Shown here in pieces: positions 1 to 7,127 of a stretch of DNA of 9,142 nucleotides. The translations under genes and the position numbers were made by a program. Within the stretch, counting starts at the first letter, position 1. Every line of letters begins with the position of its first letter. Source of the stretch: Ruminococcaceae bacterium UBA1213 (GTDB taxonomy: Bacteria > Bacillota > Clostridia > Oscillospirales > Acutalibacteraceae); contig DBXL01000236.1 in NCBI GenBank assembly GCA_002309275.1, positions 207 through 9,348 on the forward strand, given 5' to 3'. The notes beneath the pieces are model-generated. The model was not told where the DNA came from. It was given only the letters and a program-made list of their open reading frames with translations, and did not search any database.

Positions 1-235
1 AATTCTTTTTGACAAAGTTATACCAACTGTTTTCTGAATCTATACCTGCTAATTCTCCGCATATGCTTATGGTGATTATCTCGGAATCAGACAATTTGAC
101 TTTTGAAATATTTTTTCGCTTCGTTACTTCCTGCGGTGCATATTGCTTATACAGTTCATCTATCATCACATAAGAAATTAAAATAAGGTCTTCCATATTT
201 TCGATTTTCATGTTATAATTATCCTGAAACTTCAT
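1..235 (-). CDS. IS982-family transposase, N-terminal part (cut by window edge)
   Basis: A minus-strand reading frame starts at ATG 235-233 and stays open to position 1, giving 78 residues. Residues 47-78 contain KLSDSEIITI, then GELAGIDSENSWYNFVK, which I recognise as the conserved N-terminal region of IS982-family DDE transposases (KLSDSEIITLS..GE..GIDSENAW pattern). The product would cut and join the ends of its own element. The catalytic acidic residues lie beyond the window, so I cannot tell whether the gene is intact. The start is supported by AGGAGG about 10 nt upstream; a second in-frame ATG at 211-209 is possible but has no comparable site. Orientation and position place the element's left end at about 330-338. 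Assignment is from memory of the family, not a search. Confidence 0.8.
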   Translation of the reverse strand, partial: MKFQDNYNMKIENMEDLILISYVMIDELYKQYAPQEVTKRKNISKVKLSDSEIITISICGELAGIDSENSWYNFVKKN

Positions 236-260
236 CTTCTGTATGCCTCCTATAGTTTTG

Positions 261-300
261 GGTCAATTATAGAATAGCATATTTTGAGTGGAGTTTCATT
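261..300 (-). promoter_or_regulatory. Possible transposase promoter
   Basis: On the minus strand a perfect TATAAT lies at 271-266, about 30 bp before the transposase start, and TATGCTATTCT just upstream resembles an extended -10 element. No good -35 hexamer is seen at the expected distance. The leader is AT-rich, so a chance match is quite possible. Confidence 0.3.
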
Positions 301-314
301 ATTTTTTTATTTTC

Positions 315-338
315 TACTGGCACAACGAGTTATTTTAA
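315..338 (-). repeat. 24-bp direct repeat, copy A (probable IS terminal repeat)
   Basis: The plus strand reads TACTGGCACAACGAGTTAT followed by TTTAA. It matches copy B at 2762-2785 in 23 of 24 positions (T versus G at position 20) and in the same orientation. Its place about 80 bp upstream of the IS982-type transposase start makes it the likely terminal repeat of that element, with the element's interior towards position 1. Confidence 0.75.
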
Positions 339-389
339 TATAAAAACCGCCCGAAATTTTTATGTTTCATGTGAAAATCTTGGAATACA

Positions 390-430
390 TAAAAATGCAG
401 GCTGAAATTTCTTTCTGGAAATTTCAGCCC
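390..430 (-). terminator. Rho-independent terminator of the exported-protein pair
   Basis: A perfect 11-bp inverted repeat, GGCTGAAATTT (400-410) and AAATTTCAGCC (419-429), has an 8-nt loop. On the minus strand the hairpin is followed by TGCATTTTTAT. It lies about 28 bp after the stop of the secreted protein gene. In the opposite direction there is no comparable T-run right after the stem, so it serves the minus-strand unit. Confidence 0.85.
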
Positions 431-457
431 GCCAGCATGGAATACTTATTTCGGTTA

Positions 458-2053
458 TTACACTTGCTCTACGTAGACATATTCCAGATGGTCAAAATGA
501 TATTTTTCATATTTATTGAAATGATTCAGTATATAGTCGGCAGATATGTTCGGATCGGCTTTATAATCATGTTTTTTATTCATAAATGCCGTAAGCATAG
601 GACTTTTGAACTTGTAGCCGTGTCTTGCAAAAAGTTCATTTACCATAACATTTTGTATTCCTCCCGGATTATCGGCACTACCATATCCGAACCAGCTGTC
701 AAAGCCATACATCATAGTGAAAACATCATCCTCGTTATCTTTATAGTAGTTATAAAAAAAGTGGCCGGTTATGCTGTAATCTGAAAATTTATACATGTCA
801 TCATGAACGTATGTCAGCTTATATTCACTGTCAGATCCCGGCAAAGCATCATAAAAATCATCATTGAAAGATTCACGCCATACACAAGTCATATATGGAA
901 GTCCCTTTTCTACTTCTGTCTTGCGTGTATCGAAATCGACACTGCATTCATAAAGCTGATCCATATCTTTGTATGCACCGTTATATTTGAATATTTTGAA
1001 CACGAATTCATCTCCGTCTTTTTTGATGGTGCGGAGATAACATCTTGAAGGATTTTCCAGACTGGAATATATCAGATCTGCACGGGTAATTCCTGTCAGA
1101 TAGCGGACTTTTGCAAGCTTGTTGTCAATTATCTTGTATATGGATATAGTTTTTTTATCGGATGTTCTTACAGCCATTTCCCATTCTCCGTCTCCGTCTA
1201 TGTCAGTGATGACATGACCTTCCATATACACGTTTCCCAAGTTGTTATAGACAGCGTTATATTTATCTTTCATACTGCTGTCTTCCATATTTGCAAGAAT
1301 ACGATTTGCGTCACCTTGTAACTTTGTTTCGCTCACGGTAATATGATACTCTGCGGATTGTCCTGCACCCTCTATCTCACAGGTAATATCGCATTCACCC
1401 GATGAATGTGCTGTGATATTTCCATTTTTGTCAGAGCTTGCAACAGACGGATCACTGCTTTTCCAAATCAGGTTCAGACCATAATTGCCGTCAAGCAAAA
1501 CTTTTGAATCAAGAACGGCGGTATTTTCATTCTCAAGGTCAAGAGAAACTTTGTTAATATCGCTGTAATCAGGAAGGTCAGAGTAATGAGTGGTCGGTCT
1601 GTATGTTGACATACCACTGTCCACATTAATCTTTACCATGTTGTCATTTTTTTCATACATATAAAAAGCCTGCTGATAGTCATCAGCACTGCATATTTTC
1701 AGGTCTTTGTAGAACACCTTTTGGGTACTTGCAACGGAATTGTATTGGTGGCGGGTATGTTGGGAAATCTTGCACTGCTGTTCACAGACATTCTTGTCAT
1801 TGACGTGATACAGCCATGTTTTATACAGATCTGAGTCTCCGCTTGTCACAACATAGTCATAAGCAGACATATATATATCTTTTGTATTTTTGTCGTAATA
1901 CATACAGGTATGAGAATTGATACCTGTATAAGTCCCTATATTAAAAACATTGACATTGAAGCCATTTTCATCATCGGCATATACGGCAGGTGAACAAAGC
2001 ATAACCGAAACTGCCGTGATGACGCTTAAAAGTATTGATATACGCTTTTTCAT
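458..2053 (-). CDS. Secreted protein with Big_2-like and YARHG domains
   Basis: The 531-residue product begins MKKRISILLSV and has a clear signal peptide (KKR, hydrophobic core, AVYA|DD cleavage after residue 26), so it should be exported. Counting from this start, residues 168-242 look like a Big_2-type Ig-like domain (LIWKSSDPSVAS followed by GNITAHSSGECDIT). Residues 284-293 form a Ca-binding-like loop, DIDGDGEWEM. Residues 468-500 match the YARHG domain (NELFARHGYKFKSPMLTAFM), a short extracellular module of unknown function found in Gram-positive surface proteins. The middle is rich in aromatic residues and unassigned; there is no LPXTG motif or C-terminal membrane helix, so the protein is probably released or held non-covalently. 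I chose ATG 2053-2051 because AGGAG sits 7 nt before it; an in-frame ATG at 2074 overlaps the lipoprotein stop (ATGA), adds seven residues (MIKRSGS) and cannot be excluded. It is probably co-transcribed with the lipoprotein gene. Exact function unknown. Confidence 0.85.
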   Translation of the reverse strand: MKKRISILLSVITAVSVMLCSPAVYADDENGFNVNVFNIGTYTGINSHTCMYYDKNTKDIYMSAYDYVVTSGDSDLYKTWLYHVNDKNVCEQQCKISQHTRHQYNSVASTQKVFYKDLKICSADDYQQAFYMYEKNDNMVKINVDSGMSTYRPTTHYSDLPDYSDINKVSLDLENENTAVLDSKVLLDGNYGLNLIWKSSDPSVASSDKNGNITAHSSGECDITCEIEGAGQSAEYHITVSETKLQGDANRILANMEDSSMKDKYNAVYNNLGNVYMEGHVITDIDGDGEWEMAVRTSDKKTISIYKIIDNKLAKVRYLTGITRADLIYSSLENPSRCYLRTIKKDGDEFVFKIFKYNGAYKDMDQLYECSVDFDTRKTEVEKGLPYMTCVWRESFNDDFYDALPGSDSEYKLTYVHDDMYKFSDYSITGHFFYNYYKDNEDDVFTMMYGFDSWFGYGSADNPGGIQNVMVNELFARHGYKFKSPMLTAFMNKKHDYKADPNISADYILNHFNKYEKYHFDHLEYVYVEQV

Positions 2054-2060
2054 ACTTCCA

Positions 2061-2065
2061 CTCCT
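2061..2065 (-). promoter_or_regulatory. Ribosome binding site deciding the secreted-protein start
   Basis: AGGAG on the minus strand lies inside the seven-codon extension that would be translated from ATG 2074, and 7 nt before ATG 2053. This favours the shorter start. The longer start has only a G-run (GGGGG) upstream, a less typical site. Confidence 0.6.
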
Positions 2066-2070
2066 TTTTA

Positions 2071-2658
2071 TCATCTCTGCGCCCCCGAATAGTACAGACC
2101 TTCCTCATTCATATAATGCTCTGTTGCAACTGCCTTGCCGTCAACAACACTGACTATATCATAAGTAAAAGTTGCAGACGGAGTATATTGCTGGGTTTGA
2201 GGAAATACGATTTGCCTCAGGTCATACTTGACAATCAGCTCTATTTTACCGTCATTGTTAATGTCACGGAGTACGGAATCGTAATAATAGAGTTTTCCGT
2301 AGTTGTGACCTTCATTACCGCCGTCGAGCAGTTCTGTTTCCCATCTTATGTCCTTTACAGGCTCAGCTTCCAGTTTTTTCTTGTATTCCAAAAGAATTGA
2401 AGCATCATTCTTTATTTTTTGCTGACGCTGTTTTTCTTCATCTGCGGAAGATTCTGATATTTCGGATGTTTGGGAAATATCAACTGCCGAGTCCTTTGAA
2501 ATTTGGCTTTCGGATGAATTTTCGGATATGGATACTGTATTTTCAGATTCAGCCTGACTGACAGATACGTTACTGTTATTTTGACAACCCGATATCGAAG
2601 CAAGCACTATTCCCAAAAATGTCGAATATAGCAATAAATTATTTTTTTTTACTTTCAC
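2071..2658 (-). CDS. Lipoprotein with Ser-rich linker and DxNxDG loop
   Basis: The 195-residue product starts MKVKKNN, has a hydrophobic stretch (8-21) and a lipobox ISGC with the acceptor Cys at residue 25, so it should be lipid-anchored on the outer face of the membrane. Residues 26-75 are a Ser/Glu/Asn-rich disordered linker, 76-97 a charged probable helix, and 98-195 a small globular part containing DINNDGKIEL at 132-141, a Ca-binding-like loop also seen in the next gene. The fold resembles small exported Firmicute proteins with DIDGDG-ELIV motifs; function is unknown. The start is GTG 2658-2656, with AAAGGGGAAG upstream at about 5-8 nt. Codons 3-6 contain a run of nine A residues. The stop codon overlaps the alternative ATG of the secreted gene, so the two are likely co-translated. 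The C-terminal part is short for this type of fold, but no continuation in another frame is seen. Confidence 0.85.
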   Translation of the reverse strand: MKVKKNNLLLYSTFLGIVLASISGCQNNSNVSVSQAESENTVSISENSSESQISKDSAVDISQTSEISESSADEEKQRQQKIKNDASILLEYKKKLEAEPVKDIRWETELLDGGNEGHNYGKLYYYDSVLRDINNDGKIELIVKYDLRQIVFPQTQQYTPSATFTYDIVSVVDGKAVATEHYMNEEGLYYSGAQR

Positions 2659-2675
2659 TGTAACTTCCCCTTTAA

Positions 2676-2715
2676 TTTTTGTGGATATAATCTTTTGTGC
2701 CGGTACATTAAAAAA
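2676..2715 (-). promoter_or_regulatory. Possible promoter of the exported-protein pair
   Basis: The pair lies behind a terminator and so needs its own promoter. On the minus strand GATTATATCC (TTATAT at 2690-2685) could be a -10 element, giving a leader of about 20 nt. The region 17 bp upstream is only TTTTAA and overlaps the terminator T-run. Weak match; placed mainly by position. Confidence 0.25.
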
Positions 2716-2742
2716 CTCCGGCTTTATTCTCCGACAGCCGAG
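2710..2742 (-). terminator. Rho-independent terminator of the ATPase operon
   Basis: On the minus strand CTCGGCT and AGCCGGAG pair (7 bp with one bulged G) around a 12-nt loop (2716-2742), followed at once by TTTTTT (2715-2710). It lies about 125 bp after the stop of the large ATPase gene and 52 bp before the lipoprotein start, so it separates the two transcription units. Confidence 0.75.
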
Positions 2743-2761
2743 AAACTTGATGTTTCGTTTT

Positions 2762-2785
2762 TACTGGCACAACGAGTTATGTTAA
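2762..2785 (-). repeat. 24-bp direct repeat, copy B (solo IS-end sequence)
   Basis: The plus strand reads TACTGGCACAACGAGTTAT followed by GTTAA. It is 23/24 identical to copy A at 315-338, in the same orientation, 2447 bp away. No transposase sequence lies next to it, so it is a solitary end. Its interior side faces the lipoprotein and secreted-protein genes. It sits between the stop of the ATPase gene and that operon's terminator. Confidence 0.75.
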
Positions 2786-2833
2786 TTGTAACTGAAAGCT
2801 CGCAACAAATCAAGTAAAATTTATATATTTTTT

Positions 2834-2867
2834 AATTCGATGGTTATTTCAAGTTTAAAATCGAATT
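2834..2867. repeat. 8-bp inverted repeat directly after the ATPase stop codon
   Basis: AATTCGAT (2834-2841) and ATCGAATT (2860-2867) are perfect inverted repeats with an 18-nt AT-rich loop, abutting the TAA stop of the large ATPase. On the minus strand it is followed by A-rich, not T-rich, sequence, so it is not a standard intrinsic terminator. It could stabilise the mRNA end or be chance in AT-rich DNA. Confidence 0.4.
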
Positions 2868-5800
2868 TTATGATTGCCTTCCTATGAGAATATGCAGACA
2901 TTCAGACTTTTCTTCGTCAGTCAGGGTATTGAACATTTCTACGACACCGTTTATTCTTTGAGATTTTATAATTTCCGCAATTTTTACGGAAAGTGACGAT
3001 ATCAAATTCAAGTCAGATTCAGTCAGATATTCAGGCACCTCAGAAACTATTTTTTGCCATTGAATACATTGTGTTACTGATAAACTATCTATATTGGACA
3101 AAACATCAGTCACATTTTTTTCTATCCATTTGGTTCTCATACGCTGTATTTTATTTTTGGAGCTTTCAATGCATTCCGAAACATATCCGGCACAGACAGT
3201 ATTTTTCCATTTGGCATCATACTCAATTTCAAGTTCTGAAATTGTCCTTAAATCTGCATTTAACATTTTGGTTTTGACAGAATGATATTCTTCTAACAGT
3301 TGGGCTGACTCTGATAACTTTATTCTTATTTTTTCTTCCGGTTTAGCATTCAACGCCTTTTTGATTCTTTCAAGGAGAGCGGCAGAGTCAATATCAGGAC
3401 GTTTTATCTGTTTCAAAACATCGGTGATATAATCATCAAGTGCTTTTTGTTGCAAATGAATCTTTTTTGAAATACCGTTAAGACGTGATAAATACTCTTT
3501 TTGGACAGACGGATTAAGATCATCAGCTTTTGAAAATGTATCCGCCCAGCCATTTAAAGCGGATAATCTGATTTGAAGCATTTCATGATCCATATTGCTG
3601 ACAGTAGAATTACAAGATGAAATAAAACTGTCAGCCTCTGCAATGACAGAAGCATATTTGTGTTCTGTTTCCGCTTCCTGCAAAACAGAGTTTATTTTTG
3701 CTTTCAAAGTTTCAGCCAATTCTTTTTTGCCCATTTCAGAAAGCTTCTTGACAATTTGGGTGTATCTTTTTTTGAATTCACTGGATTGGGAATACGAACA
3801 TTTCAATTTGGAAACATAATCTTTAAAATTCTTTTTCAAAAGAAGTTCGGCATAATTTAATATTTGTTCGGTTTTTGAACAGTACGTCGGACTGAACAGA
3901 AATTCGGAGTATTCCTCTATTGGCGTATCTGCATTAGGCAATTTAACAGCACTCAAGACAGAGATAATGCCTGCCAATTCGAATGAATTTTTGCATGATT
4001 CAATGATTTTGTCAGCTTTGGAGATTGTTTGATACAAACTATTGTTCAACCTGATACCCTGATTTAATCTATATTCGCAATCAGCAATTTTACCTTTTAA
4101 GCTGTCCTTGTTATCTGACTTTTCGCAAAGGTCATTCAGACTTTTTTTCAGTTCTTCACATTTTTCAGTATATTTCAACTGCTTTATATCTTTTATCAGT
4201 TCTTCAAGGGCTTCATCATCATCTTGTTCTTTAAGCGAAATTTTCAGTTTGAACAGATTTTCAAGCATCTTTTTTTCACTTGACAAATACTGTTCCGTAA
4301 ATTCCTTTTTTGATAATATATGATTTCCGTTGTATATAAGCAGTCTTTTGGAATGATAAGTCAGAATATAAACAATAAAGAGAAACAAGGAATAATGATT
4401 CAATCCATATGGAGGATCAAGCAGCGGCAAATATAATTGGGCTATCGTTTGTTTTTTATCAGCCGTTATTTTATTTACTGTAATATCATAGATATTTTTG
4501 ACTGCTTTATTCTGCGGTTCACATAATTCATAATCAGTATTGAATATCTGCCACGATGTATTGACGGATGTTGTGGAAAAAATAGTTTGTATCCGTCTTT
4601 TATCGGTAGGATCAAGTCCCTGATAAGACTGTTTATTGCACATTACTCCGCTGTACATACTTCTGCAAAGAGCTAACAGTTTCTTTTTTGCAGCAGGCGA
4701 AGGCTTTTTTTCAAATTCGGCAAATGAAAACGGAATTGCATTCGGATATATACTTTTAAATTTATCCAGACAAGCAGGACAGATTTTTTCATTCAATTCC
4801 ATGATACCGTTTTTTGTTAAAAGAAGTTTGGCTTTCACCATATTATTATAATCTGAGCATATGCTTCGCATAAGAATCTTTTGATCCTTTGTAATAAAAC
4901 GTGAATACATTTCTTTTTCCGATTCCGTGAATTTTCTGTATGCCGCCCTTTTTCTCAATAATGAGAGCCAGTTTTCATTATCGTCTTTCAAGATGAAAAA
5001 GAATACAGGATATTTATCAATGTCTGTATTTTTTGTTGCACTGACCATGTATGAAAGAGATTTTTCCCAATCTTTACCGGCATAAATATATATTATTTTG
5101 CCTCTGAGTTTTTCTGCGTCAACGGCACTTTTGAAATAATTCAGCAGGGAACGGCAATAAGATTCATTAAAGTCGCTTATCTTGATGATACTCTTTTCAT
5201 ACTGCCATTCGGAAGATGAAATATTCCGTTCATTGCTGAAAGACGTATTTTCCGGAATGTTGAGCCTTAATTCATTCATAAGCTCCTCATCCATTTCACT
5301 GATGGGATCAAAAGTCCTTGCAAGTATAATTCTTTTGCTCAGACAAAGCATATATTCCCTGTATCCGTGAGCTTCAGCATTCAGATCAAAGCAGTTATTA
5401 TTTCTATCAAAGCTTACGACACAAAATTCATTTTCCAGACTTGACAGCCCCGTATTAACATCATCTTCATTCAGACCACTGCAAACACATATACAACGAA
5501 TACAGGATTCACGGGAATCAAATTTGAATTGCATAACATTTGCAATCAGAATAGCCCTCAAAACAGAAACAGAAATATTTGACAGCTTATCTCCTGTTTT
5601 AGAAATAATAGCCTGATATGTCAGGCAACTTTGACTCTGAACATATCCCTTTTCTTCTGAACTCAGCATTTCATCAAACAGACCTGTTCCTATAATATCC
5701 GTAGGGTAAATATACGGAATCCATCTGGGAGTGATCTCCGCATTTTTGATATTTTCAAACAGCTCCGCTGTATAGGCTATAGTAGAACGCTGCTGCATCC

Positions 5801-7118
5801 ATGAAGATGTGTTTGCCAGAAACCATACCGTCACGGGATGGATAGGATAACATCCTTTTGCTATCACTTCAAAATACATGGATGAATTTGTCCATACACT
5901 TCTGTTCTGTATCTGCGGTCTTGCCCATGCGTTAAGAGCGTAAAAAATTCTTTGGTGATAGCTTGGATAAATATCATCTATATTTTGTTCAACGGTATTT
6001 CTGAAAGCAGTATCATTTTTGGTTTCTATCAAATTGGCAAGTATCGTTTCAAAATTGGCGGAAATATAATATTTATCACTGTTTTCGTATCTTCCGATGT
6101 AACGATTGATATTTGAGTTGGCATTTTGAACCCTTCTTATATATGAGTTCAGATCAGATTGGATAAATGCATCGAAAACAATATTGCCATCAGCATTCTG
6201 TATTGCTTCAAATATCTGCTGAAGTGCAGAATCACCTGCAATATGCGGGTTATTGGCAGTATATTCTATATATCTTCCGAATTCATCGAACAGAATATAT
6301 ATGCGGTCAAAGACTTTCTGTTCAATGCAATATTTTTGAACGATCAGCGACAGGACATCCGCTGCCGAAATATCCGTTTCCACGTTTATATACGTTCCCA
6401 TAAATTCATGGAACACTTCATTGACCACATTGAATATTCCACGGTCTGTATTTTCAAGGGCAGATAGGATATCTTCAAGAGTCAATATATTTTTATATCC
6501 TGCGTCAGATAAATATTTATCATAACTGTCTTTATATGTTTCAAAGGTATTCCTGCAAAAACTGATTGCCTGACGATATTGCTTGGTCAGAGAAGCAAGA
6601 ACTTCGGAAGATATACCATGCTGTTCCAACGCCTTTTTTGTCACGGAAAGTATTTCGCTGTTCAGGTTGAAATCTTTCATACCATTCAGTACCAAAACAA
6701 GATTTTTTCCTGTGTAACTCTGCAATTTTAAAGCAATAGACTTATCCGCTGTTTTTACATTTTCTATGACTGTTTGTCGCAGAACATTATTATGCCCTGA
6801 AAGAAAAGAAGCCATTGCAACAGAAAAGTGTGTTTTGCCTGTACCGTAACCGGCAATCGTCATATTAAAACGGTTTGATTCCTTTTCTGAAGATTTTTTA
6901 GCTATCCTGAGAAGATACGATGCTGTATCATTCAATTTATAATTCAGACTTCCTGTTTCCTGCTGATCAACACCATGATATTTAGGACCATGAAACACAT
7001 AGCTTGATGTAACATCATATACTTTATCGTTATCGTAAAACCAATTTGCCTGAACGGCACCGTTAAAATATTTCTTTTTATTGAATTCCAGAATGTCATT
7101 GACTAACACAGCATTCAC
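2868..7118 (-). CDS. BrxC/PglY-type large P-loop ATPase (1416 residues)
   Basis: Residues 90-96 are a Walker A motif (GYGTGKT) and 273-279 a Walker B (IYILFDE) followed by FGRYIEY. FIQSDLNSY (318-326) and IGRYEN (341-346) sit where AAA+-like sensor and arginine elements would be. PIHPVT (425-430) and PPYGL (902-906) are further landmarks I associate with the BrxC/PglY ATPase family of BREX and Pgl phage-defence systems; the length (about 1200-1400) also fits. CPAC at 780-783 is half of a possible zinc site, with no clear second pair. Residues 930-1160 and 1220-1350 are charged, helical and probably coiled-coil. In BREX the family member is an essential cytosolic ATPase of unclear mechanism; its role here is inferred. 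It is coupled to the upstream DUF4007-like gene by a 7-nt gap. The start is GTG 7118-7116; GTG 7109-7107 has better spacing from AGAAAGG and is an alternative. Last gene of its operon. Confidence 0.8.
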   Translation of the reverse strand: MNAVLVNDILEFNKKKYFNGAVQANWFYDNDKVYDVTSSYVFHGPKYHGVDQQETGSLNYKLNDTASYLLRIAKKSSEKESNRFNMTIAGYGTGKTHFSVAMASFLSGHNNVLRQTVIENVKTADKSIALKLQSYTGKNLVLVLNGMKDFNLNSEILSVTKKALEQHGISSEVLASLTKQYRQAISFCRNTFETYKDSYDKYLSDAGYKNILTLEDILSALENTDRGIFNVVNEVFHEFMGTYINVETDISAADVLSLIVQKYCIEQKVFDRIYILFDEFGRYIEYTANNPHIAGDSALQQIFEAIQNADGNIVFDAFIQSDLNSYIRRVQNANSNINRYIGRYENSDKYYISANFETILANLIETKNDTAFRNTVEQNIDDIYPSYHQRIFYALNAWARPQIQNRSVWTNSSMYFEVIAKGCYPIHPVTVWFLANTSSWMQQRSTIAYTAELFENIKNAEITPRWIPYIYPTDIIGTGLFDEMLSSEEKGYVQSQSCLTYQAIISKTGDKLSNISVSVLRAILIANVMQFKFDSRESCIRCICVCSGLNEDDVNTGLSSLENEFCVVSFDRNNNCFDLNAEAHGYREYMLCLSKRIILARTFDPISEMDEELMNELRLNIPENTSFSNERNISSSEWQYEKSIIKISDFNESYCRSLLNYFKSAVDAEKLRGKIIYIYAGKDWEKSLSYMVSATKNTDIDKYPVFFFILKDDNENWLSLLRKRAAYRKFTESEKEMYSRFITKDQKILMRSICSDYNNMVKAKLLLTKNGIMELNEKICPACLDKFKSIYPNAIPFSFAEFEKKPSPAAKKKLLALCRSMYSGVMCNKQSYQGLDPTDKRRIQTIFSTTSVNTSWQIFNTDYELCEPQNKAVKNIYDITVNKITADKKQTIAQLYLPLLDPPYGLNHYSLFLFIVYILTYHSKRLLIYNGNHILSKKEFTEQYLSSEKKMLENLFKLKISLKEQDDDEALEELIKDIKQLKYTEKCEELKKSLNDLCEKSDNKDSLKGKIADCEYRLNQGIRLNNSLYQTISKADKIIESCKNSFELAGIISVLSAVKLPNADTPIEEYSEFLFSPTYCSKTEQILNYAELLLKKNFKDYVSKLKCSYSQSSEFKKRYTQIVKKLSEMGKKELAETLKAKINSVLQEAETEHKYASVIAEADSFISSCNSTVSNMDHEMLQIRLSALNGWADTFSKADDLNPSVQKEYLSRLNGISKKIHLQQKALDDYITDVLKQIKRPDIDSAALLERIKKALNAKPEEKIRIKLSESAQLLEEYHSVKTKMLNADLRTISELEIEYDAKWKNTVCAGYVSECIESSKNKIQRMRTKWIEKNVTDVLSNIDSLSVTQCIQWQKIVSEVPEYLTESDLNLISSLSVKIAEIIKSQRINGVVEMFNTLTDEEKSECLHILIGRQS

Positions 7119-7119
7119 A

Positions 7120-7127
7120 CCCTTTCT
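7120..7127 (-). promoter_or_regulatory. Ribosome binding site overlapping the upstream stop codon
   Basis: AGAAAGGG overlaps the TAG stop of the DUF4007-like gene. Aligned to the 16S rRNA tail it fits GTG 7109 (about 8 nt aligned spacing) better than GTG 7118, which is almost adjacent. Either way, translation of the large ATPase is probably coupled to termination of the upstream gene. Confidence 0.5.

Larger units (their letters stand above)
1..338 (-). mobile_element. Left end of an IS982-type insertion sequence (partial)
   Basis: This segment holds the transposase N-terminus, its leader and, at 315-338, a sequence that recurs elsewhere in the window and is best read as the terminal repeat of the element. 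Between the terminal repeat and the transposase start is about 80 bp of very AT-rich leader, typical of a compact IS. The other end and the rest of the transposase lie left of position 1. The exact outer boundary (about 330-338) is inferred, because the opposite end is not available to define the inverted repeat. Confidence 0.6.

Noticed and set aside
315..338. Repeat as an integron attC site
   Set aside because: No RYYYAAC/GTTRRRY pair or long imperfect palindrome, and no integrase in the window. Position next to a transposase favours an IS end.
362..784. Plus-strand 140-residue frame, and others at 803-1048, 1950-2153 and 2035-2400
   Set aside because: They lie antisense to the signal-peptide and lipoprotein genes, have no ribosome site or recognisable domain, and look like by-products of AT-rich codon use.
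2412..2603. 63-residue minus-strand frame inside the lipoprotein gene
   Set aside because: It overlaps the Ser-rich linker in another frame and its translation is Lys/Arg/Pro-rich with no motif; the lipoprotein frame has a signal peptide and lipobox.
2834..2867. Inverted repeat after the ATPase stop as the operon terminator
   Set aside because: The stem is AT-rich, the loop is 18 nt and A-rich rather than T-rich sequence follows. The GC-richer hairpin with six T residues at 2742-2710 is a better terminator.
2993..6467. Many plus-strand frames of 60-100 residues within the large ATPase gene
   Set aside because: All are antisense to a gene with clear motifs throughout. Their low-complexity, Phe/Ser-rich translations are typical of the complement of Lys/Glu-rich coding sequence.
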